From assembly GCA_017396925.1 (NCBI GenBank), contig JAFQKM010000249.1, positions 1 to 6,011 on the forward strand: a stretch of 6,011 bases of DNA. Reading direction: 5' to 3'. The translations under genes were made by a program, and so were the position numbers. The notes under the pieces were generated by a model. The model was not told the origin of the DNA. It saw nothing but the letters and a program-made list of their open reading frames with translations, and made no database searches. This document shows positions 4,313 to 6,011 of this stretch, in pieces. The first letter of the stretch is position 1, and each line of letters opens with the position of its first letter. Source of the stretch: Clostridia bacterium (GTDB taxonomy: Bacteria; Bacillota; Clostridia; Oscillospirales; Butyricicoccaceae).

Positions 4313-6011
4313 TTAATTATCGGCGGCGTTTTCAAACTGGGCATTGTAGAGGTCGGCATAGAAACCGCCCTTCTGCAGCAGGGTCTCGTGGTTGCCCTGC
4401 TCGACGATATCGCCGTCGCGCATGACCAGGATCAGATCGGCGCCGCGGATGGTCGACAGGCGGTGGGCGATGATGAAGCTGGTGCGGCCCTCCATGAGGG
4501 TGTCCATGGCCTTCTGGATCTGGATCTCGGTACGGGTATCGACGCTGGAGGTGGCCTCGTCGAGAATGAGGATCTCGGGGTCGGCCAGAATGGCGCGGGC
4601 AATGGTCAGCAGCTGCTTCTGGCCCTGCGAAATATTGGTGGCCTCCTCGTTGAGGACGGTATCATAGCCCTCAGGCAGGGCACGGATGAAGTGGTCGGCG
4701 CGGGCCGCACGGGCGGCGGCATAGACGGCCTCGTCATCGGCCTCGGGGCGGCCATAGCGGATGTTCTCGCGGATGGTGCCGCTGAAGAGCCATGTATCCT
4801 GCAGAACCATGCCAAAGACCGAACGCAGGTCGGAACGCTTGAAATCGCGGATATCGGTGCCGTCGATCCGGATGGCGCCGCCCTGTACGTCATAGAAACG
4901 CATGAGCAGCTTGACAATGGTGGTCTTGCCGGCGCCGGTGGGGCCGACGATGGCGATGGTGCGTCCCTTCTCGGCAGTGGCGCTCAGATCGTGGATGATG
5001 ATTTTTTCGGGGTCATAGCCGAACCGGACATGCTCGAAGGTGACGCAGCCCTCGACGGTGTCGGGGTCAACCGCCGAATGATCGATGTCGGGCTCTTCGG
5101 TTTCGTCCAGCAGGGCAAAGACACGCTCGGCAGCCGCCATGGTCGATTGCAGCATATTGCTGATGCGGGCCACCTGATTGATGGGCTGGCTGAAACGGCG
5201 GGAATAGGTGAGCATCGACTGGATATTGCCCACCGTGATGGCCCCCAGCGAGGCCAGCCATGCGCCGAAAATGGCCACCATAACATAGGTCAGGTTGCTC
5301 ATCAGGTCCATCATGGGGTGCATCATGCCGCCCAGAAACTCACTCTTGCGGGAAGCCTGATAGAGCTTCTCGTTTTCGGCGGCAAACTGGGCAATGGAAT
5401 CGTCTTCGTGGTTGAAGGCCTTAAGGACGGTATGGCCGCCATAGCTCTCTTCAACAATGCCGTTGACCTCGGCCAGTACGGCCTGGCGGGCCTTGAACAG
5501 GGGCTGGGTGCGCTTCATGATCTGCATGGCAAAGATGCCCGACAGGGGAACAAAGCACAGGATGACCACGGTCATGGGGATGCTGATGGTCAGCATCATA
5601 TAAAGAACGCCGAAGAGGGTGGCCACCGCGCTGATGATCTGGGTGACGCTCTGGGCAACGCCCTGGGTGACCGTATCGACGTCGTTGGTGATATAGCTCA
5701 GCACCTCGCCGTTGGTGCGGGTGTCGAAATAGCCCATGGGCAGGCGGTGCAGCTTGGCATTGATGTCGTTGCGCAGGTTAAAGCCGATGCGCTGGGTGAT
5801 GCCGTTCATGATAAAGCTCTGAAAAAAGGCAAACAGGGCGCCTGCGCCGTAGAGGGCGCAGAGTATCAGGATGATGCGGCCCAGCGCCTCGAAATCGACG
5901 CCGCCCTGCCCGGCTGCCTTGCGCATAACACCGGCATAGACCTCGGTGGTGGCGTCGCCCAGGATCTTGGGGCCCTGTACCGAAAAGACCGTGCTGCAGA
6001 CGGTCAGAACA
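4313..6011 (-). CDS. ABC exporter half-transporter, fused permease and ATPase (partial)
   Basis: The frame is open to the window edge, so the 5' end (including the first membrane helix) is missing; 565 residues are visible and the Met at 5926 is internal. It is a type IV (type I exporter) fold protein. Its membrane domain has helices around residues 47-68, 122-162 (two passes) and 239-263, counted from the first full codon. The nucleotide-binding domain has Walker A GPTGAGKTT (356-364), Q-loop Gln404, signature NISQGQKQ (459-466), Walker B ILILDEATS (480-488) with catalytic Glu485, and H-loop His516. The ATPase motifs are intact. The SQGQ signature and overall sequence resemble the YfiC/LmrD/TM288 side of heterodimeric multidrug exporters, so a partner subunit gene is expected just beyond the right edge. 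Export of drugs, lipids or peptides is possible; the substrate is not readable. The gene ends at its own hairpin terminator. Confidence 0.93.
   Translation of the reverse strand, partial: VLTVCSTVFSVQGPKILGDATTEVYAGVMRKAAGQGGVDFEALGRIILILCALYGAGALFAFFQSFIMNGITQRIGFNLRNDINAKLHRLPMGYFDTRTNGEVLSYITNDVDTVTQGVAQSVTQIISAVATLFGVLYMMLTISIPMTVVILCFVPLSGIFAMQIMKRTQPLFKARQAVLAEVNGIVEESYGGHTVLKAFNHEDDSIAQFAAENEKLYQASRKSEFLGGMMHPMMDLMSNLTYVMVAIFGAWLASLGAITVGNIQSMLTYSRRFSQPINQVARISNMLQSTMAAAERVFALLDETEEPDIDHSAVDPDTVEGCVTFEHVRFGYDPEKIIIHDLSATAEKGRTIAIVGPTGAGKTTIVKLLMRFYDVQGGAIRIDGTDIRDFKRSDLRSVFGMVLQDTWLFSGTIRENIRYGRPEADDEAVYAAARAARADHFIRALPEGYDTVLNEEATNISQGQKQLLTIARAILADPEILILDEATSSVDTRTEIQIQKAMDTLMEGRTSFIIAHRLSTIRGADLILVMRDGDIVEQGNHETLLQKGGFYADLYNAQFENAADN

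Overview
The window looks like a chromosomal segment from a Gram-positive, GC-rich anaerobic member of the Clostridia, plausibly Oscillospirales. The grounds are the dnaX-ybaB-recR gene order, AAAGGAG-type ribosome binding sites, a TATAAT promoter, a Clostridia-style Methyltransf_32 methyltransferase, and strong use of G/C-ending codons. A hand count gives 39 of 60 G/C at 1321-1380 inside recR. The genus cannot be fixed from sequence reading alone.

Left part, plus strand (1-1525): the 3' end of dnaX (clamp-loader tau/gamma subunit), then ybaB/ebfC (nucleoid-associated protein) and recR (recombination mediator). This is the classic replication and recombination-repair cluster, with short gaps of 48 and 12 nt that suggest one transcript.

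Middle (1526-2022): the end of recR carries the most unusual structure in the window. A perfect 12-bp direct repeat sits at 1507-1518 and 1644-1655. The second copy is followed by codons that would end recR exactly as the present end does (Val-Arg-stop, with synonymous codons and a different stop). Removing one repeat unit (137 bp) would leave an identical 200-residue RecR whose stop lies 16 nt from a strong bidirectional terminator (1679-1711). The natural reading is a small, hairpin-rich, non-coding insertion that duplicated or replaced the recR tail. Across the terminator lies a convergent AT-rich gene (21 of 60 G/C at 1741-1800) for an 83-residue protein with two CxxC pairs. I do not recognise it, and it looks like an accessory gene.

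Right part, minus strand (2023-6011): an ldh-family oxidoreductase gene and a SAM-dependent methyltransferase gene are separated by 3 nt. They are read from a promoter at 4244-4272 and probably continue into the small-protein gene before the shared terminator. Upstream is an ABC exporter half-transporter (5' end outside the window) that ends in its own hairpin terminator at 4272-4299. The -35 box of the ldh promoter overlaps the last base of that terminator stem.

I see no complete autonomous mobile element, CRISPR array, tRNA or rRNA. No stretch over 300 bases lacks a gene. The very long antisense reading frames over recR and over the ldh-methyltransferase pair are shadows of codon usage.
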